A stretch of 58,246 nucleotides of DNA, taken from Alphaproteobacteria bacterium. Its GTDB lineage: Bacteria; Pseudomonadota; Alphaproteobacteria; Bin65. Numbering within the stretch: the stretch's first letter is position 1; each line of letters starts with the position of its first letter. The position numbers and the translations under genes were made by a program. The stretch covers positions 1-58,246 of the forward strand of contig JAJFFJ010000056.1 of NCBI GenBank assembly GCA_021776685.1, in the 5' to 3' direction. Positions 55,365-58,246 of this stretch are shown one piece after another. The notes under the pieces were generated by a model, which had not been told where the DNA came from, searched no databases, and saw nothing but the letters and a program-made list of their open reading frames with translations.

Positions 55365-57479
55365 CTACGCCTGGCCAGGCTGGTGGGGTGGCGCTTTGCC
55401 TTCTGCATATTCCAACCGCCGCCGTTCGGAGATCACGTCGAAGTCTTCTGATGGGTCTTCCGCATGGATGCCGTCATCAGCGACGTCATGGGCGGCCATG
55501 ACCGCCGGTCCGTTCTGCAGTTGGTACAGCAGTTCTTCGAACACCCGCCGGCGAACGGTATAGACATCGGCGTCAGTGCCCAGCTCCGCCGGGTCGGGGC
55601 CTTTCGGCGCGTCTGCATCGGCGTCGTGGCCATTTGCGGCATCGGTGGACAGACCATTGCCGTTGGCGCCACTGCCATTTGCGCCATTGCCGTTGGCGCC
55701 ATTGCCGTTTGCGTGACCGTTGCGCCCACCGTTCACATACTCGTCGTCGCCGAAGACCGGCTCCGCCGTCACGCCACTGGTCTGCAGTAGGGGATCGTCA
55801 GCCAATGACGCAACATCCTGGGCGTCATCGGCGTCACCGGCGTCGCCTGCCGCAGGCTTCGGTTTGGGCGGTTTTTGCGACGGCGTGTGCACCATCTTGT
55901 TGAGCGGGCCGGAATAGAGGCCGCTCTTGCGCACCAGAAAGCTGTCCGCCTTCATCTGCCCCTTGTAGCTGACCAAATGATGGGCCATCAGCACATCCAG
56001 CACACCTGACACCAGCGAGGCTGGCGTCGGTTCGGTAAAGCGGCGCATGTCTAGTTTGTCCGGGTCGTGCAGAGGTGGCCCGGTCCAGGCCGCAGGCATG
56101 ATGATGTGATTGCCATGGCGGAAGGCCTTCAACGCCGCGGCCATTGCCGGCCGCAGATTGCGCGGCGGGTTCACCCGGGCGATCACCTCACCAATGATCC
56201 GCTCTGCCCGCACATCACCCCGGCCTTCGCTTGTATAGGCCGCCAGGAAGATCAGGATATCGACGATGGCGCCCACCAGCAGCGGAAACCACCAGATGCG
56301 GAAAGCGGTGTAGCCGGTTGGCAGCACATAAAGGCCGCTACCAGAGCCACCAGAAGCCACAGGCGGGGTCGAGCCGCGTTTGGACTTGTTGCGCACGGCG
56401 CTGACAGAGAGGAATCCGAAGATCGCCGCCGGCACCGCCGCCGCCTCGTCCAGCAGGCGGTAGAAACCAAGGCTGATCACCTCCACCCGGTCGCGCGCGT
56501 TGAACACCACCGGTGGCTTTGGCAAGGCTATGTTCAGGCCATTGATGCGCGTGACCATGGCCCGCGCCTCTGCCTGCAGGAACGGGTCGGGACATCGCTG
56601 GCGCACCACGCGGCCACGATATGTGACCTGCCGGGAAACCGCCCCCCGGTTTACCTGGGTCGTCGCCAGGAATTTGCGGAACGATGCCAGGTCCGCGCCC
56701 AGGCCTTTGCCGCCCTTGGTATTGGACGCGATGATCTTGCGCAGTTCTGTCCACTGCAGGTTCAGTTTGTTGCCCACTTCGAACAGGTTGCCGTTCAGGG
56801 ACGACGGATTGATCTTCTTGATGGCCGCAATACGCGTACGGATCTCCTTCAACTGGGCGTCGAAGCGGCCATTGAAAGACCGGAATGATGCGGCGTCGTC
56901 CAGGCGCAACTGGGTGCGCGGGCCATAGCTCTTTCCGCTGCGGTCGCCGCAGGTGCCGCCCTTGGTCTGCTCAAGATTCGCCATCTTGGTGGCGTGGTCG
57001 TTCATGCGCCCCAGGCCCAATACAAAGGCCGCGTAGTTGGCCTCAAAGTCGGTGAGGGGCTGGAGGAAGTCGCGCATCACCTTGCGGGTATTCTCCACCT
57101 GCAGGCGCTTCGCGGAAAAAGCGTCGAAGTAGAAGCCATAACCAAAGCCGACGCTGATGAAGACGGCGATCACATAGGTAGCCAGCCAGCGCACACGCGT
57201 GAACCGCTTGGTGGCGCGGAAGGCAAAAACCGAGATCAGCAGGATCGCCTGGACCCCGAATGTCAGCATGAAGGCGATGAACCAGGCGGCGATCAGCAGC
57301 AGATAGTCATCCGCGCCAAAGGTCAGAATCCCGCGAAAGCCAAACCAGGTGGTCACGAAACTGACCACGCTGAGCACGATCGCCGCGATCAGCCCGAGAT
57401 GGACGTAGCGCAGATCAGGCGACGAACGGCCAATCAGCCGAGCTTGCTTGCGAATATGTTTTCCAAAAAATTGGGCCAT
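55365..57479 (-). CDS. Large membrane protein of unknown function with Asn-Gly-rich linker
   Basis: 704 residues. Three hydrophobic segments near the start (about 28-46, 58-87, 99-117), a long periplasmic-like domain with two Cys (residues ~120-390), a fourth segment at about 392-415 and a cytoplasmic region. Residues 583-609 are an Asn-Gly/Ala repeat (NGHANGNGANGNGANGSG). The end is acidic and helical. No family is recognised. It is on the same strand as, and just after, the penicillin-binding protein gene, so an envelope role is possible. Confidence 0.8.
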   Translation of the reverse strand: MAQFFGKHIRKQARLIGRSSPDLRYVHLGLIAAIVLSVVSFVTTWFGFRGILTFGADDYLLLIAAWFIAFMLTFGVQAILLISVFAFRATKRFTRVRWLATYVIAVFISVGFGYGFYFDAFSAKRLQVENTRKVMRDFLQPLTDFEANYAAFVLGLGRMNDHATKMANLEQTKGGTCGDRSGKSYGPRTQLRLDDAASFRSFNGRFDAQLKEIRTRIAAIKKINPSSLNGNLFEVGNKLNLQWTELRKIIASNTKGGKGLGADLASFRKFLATTQVNRGAVSRQVTYRGRVVRQRCPDPFLQAEARAMVTRINGLNIALPKPPVVFNARDRVEVISLGFYRLLDEAAAVPAAIFGFLSVSAVRNKSKRGSTPPVASGGSGSGLYVLPTGYTAFRIWWFPLLVGAIVDILIFLAAYTSEGRGDVRAERIIGEVIARVNPPRNLRPAMAAALKAFRHGNHIIMPAAWTGPPLHDPDKLDMRRFTEPTPASLVSGVLDVLMAHHLVSYKGQMKADSFLVRKSGLYSGPLNKMVHTPSQKPPKPKPAAGDAGDADDAQDVASLADDPLLQTSGVTAEPVFGDDEYVNGGRNGHANGNGANGNGANGSGANGNGLSTDAANGHDADADAPKGPDPAELGTDADVYTVRRRVFEELLYQLQNGPAVMAAHDVADDGIHAEDPSEDFDVISERRRLEYAEGKAPPHQPGQA
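55653..55733 (-). repeat. Low-complexity repeat encoding the Asn-Gly-rich linker
   Basis: Imperfect repeats of a 9-base GCCATTGCC/GTTGGCGCC-type unit on the plus strand, within the 704-residue protein. They are in frame and could vary in copy number by slippage. Confidence 0.7.
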
Positions 57480-57508
57480 GGTTGCGGTCTTCCCGGTCTC
57501 TGATCCTG

Positions 57509-58246
57509 TTAACGGTCTCGGCGGGCGATATGCACGCGCCGGACCTTTCGTGTTGCTCGGTTACCGCACCGGGCGAGCCTGCCGTGGCCGAGGCGGTTGA
57601 GCCCCAATCGCAGCAGGCCGGCCAGATGCGGATGTCGAATGTCGTTGCCAATCGTGCGCCGGTGCGGATTGCCGGCGCCGATCATGGCGAAATAGCTGTA
57701 GAAGCGACCGTCCAGCCGCACGGCGCCGGCGGCGAACTTGTCCCGGACGTCTCCGGTATTGGTGGTCGACGTGCCCGTCTTGGCCAGGTGCATGCTCACC
57801 TGGCTGTTGCAATGGGCGGTCACGTCGTTGAGCGCCCTGAAGGTGCCCCGTGGGTGGCTCACCGGCGCACTCAGGACCGTGCGCAGATATTCCCGTGCGG
57901 TGTCCTTGACGAAATAGCGACGATAGCCCTTGAGGCTGCTGCCGGGCGCGGCACGGCGCTTCGCAGTCTCAAAGCCCCGCTCAGCAGACCAGATGCGCAC
58001 ACCATCGATGATATGGGGCAGCGCCGCACGGCCTGCTGCCCCAGAGATCCCGAGGGCGACGGCATGCATCATGCGGTGGCTGGTGCGCGGCGCGCCGGAA
58101 ACGATGCCGAGCGGCAGCGCTTCCTTGAGCATCGCATCCTGCACGCGGCGAAAGCCGAACAGTTTGACCAGCCGGCGGAGCGCGCGTTCTTCCTTGAATG
58201 ACAGGCGGTGGATCAACGGCAGGTTCAGGGACCGGGCAAACACCTG
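57509..58246 (-). CDS. Penicillin-binding protein transpeptidase domain, 5' part outside the window
   Basis: The frame is open to the window edge (58246), so only the C-terminal ~245 residues are seen. They look like a bifunctional penicillin-binding protein: QVFARSLNLPLIHRL, LFGF...EALPLGIVSGAPRTSHRMMHAVA and the KTG box HLAKTGTSTTNTG. The usual following strand reads GRFYSYFAMIGAGNP. The catalytic SxxK and SxN motifs would lie upstream. The C-terminus is basic (RLARCGNRATRKVRRVHIARRDR). Confidence 0.8.
   Translation of the reverse strand, partial: QVFARSLNLPLIHRLSFKEERALRRLVKLFGFRRVQDAMLKEALPLGIVSGAPRTSHRMMHAVALGISGAAGRAALPHIIDGVRIWSAERGFETAKRRAAPGSSLKGYRRYFVKDTAREYLRTVLSAPVSHPRGTFRALNDVTAHCNSQVSMHLAKTGTSTTNTGDVRDKFAAGAVRLDGRFYSYFAMIGAGNPHRRTIGNDIRHPHLAGLLRLGLNRLGHGRLARCGNRATRKVRRVHIARRDR

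Overview
The window reads as a chromosomal segment of a GC-rich alphaproteobacterium. The RpoH carries the alphaproteobacterial form of the RpoH box. CobS/CobT cobaltochelatase, an Atm1-type exporter, an Irr-like box, a Zur-like box and a two-domain dCTP deaminase all fit that class. The genus cannot be told from sequence alone; a Rhodospirillales-like lineage is my guess. No rRNA, tRNA, CRISPR array, insertion sequence or prophage was recognised. Gene density is high and most of the 52 coding regions are core or metabolic genes.

Layout. 1-6.8 kb: end of rluD, rpoH, a divergent TrpA-like protein, a CitE-type CoA-ester lyase, an MFS carrier, a Gfo/Idh/MocA oxidoreductase and a secreted protein. 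6.9-11.4 kb: DehI-type dehalogenase homologue, ferredoxin reductase-like flavoprotein, dCTP deaminase and an NYN-LOTUS protein. 11.4-12.06 kb: a non-coding array of four tandem small-RNA genes on the minus strand. 12.1-19.4 kb: lower phenylacetate/beta-oxidation genes (PaaJ/PcaF-, PaaI-, PaaH- and PaaG-type), a PAS-like/MarR regulator, a small secreted protein and an SRAP protein. 19.5-23.2 kb: ppiC-argJ-mutT-acetylpolyamine amidohydrolase, all leftward and divergent from secA. 23.5-28.9 kb: secA, an enoyl-CoA hydratase and katA. 29-34.7 kb: accA, asnB, xerD and a large secreted helical-repeat protein. 35-46.6 kb: aroK-aroB, CorC-type protein, DUF2889, bolA, EamA carrier, J-domain protein, cobS-cobT, znuA and a 5'-nucleotidase. 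46.6-58.2 kb: XRE regulator with a divergent membrane protein, dienelactone hydrolase, phytase-like esterase, rpmB, meaB, Atm1-type ABC exporter, two tandem DUF3108 proteins, a 704-residue membrane protein and the end of a penicillin-binding protein.

The most notable item is the small-RNA array. Each of the four units has, on the minus strand, a CRP-type palindrome (TGTGA-N6-TCACA, perfect or degenerate), exactly 21 bases, a TAGGGT or TAGGTT -10 element, a 60-86 nt RNA and a GC-rich hairpin with a T-run. In three units the predicted +1 is the first G of a conserved 5' hairpin. The stems keep pairing through base changes. All four RNAs carry a CUCCC motif that could pair with ribosome binding sites. 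The array lies between an NYN-LOTUS (predicted RNA nuclease/RNA-binding) gene and a thiolase gene. A similar palindrome lies over the secA promoter start.

Other regulation visible in sequence: an Irr-type box over the katA -10, a Zur box before znuA, a perfect 7-3-7 operator between the XRE regulator and the gene it diverges from, and a hairpin-rich leader before rpmB.
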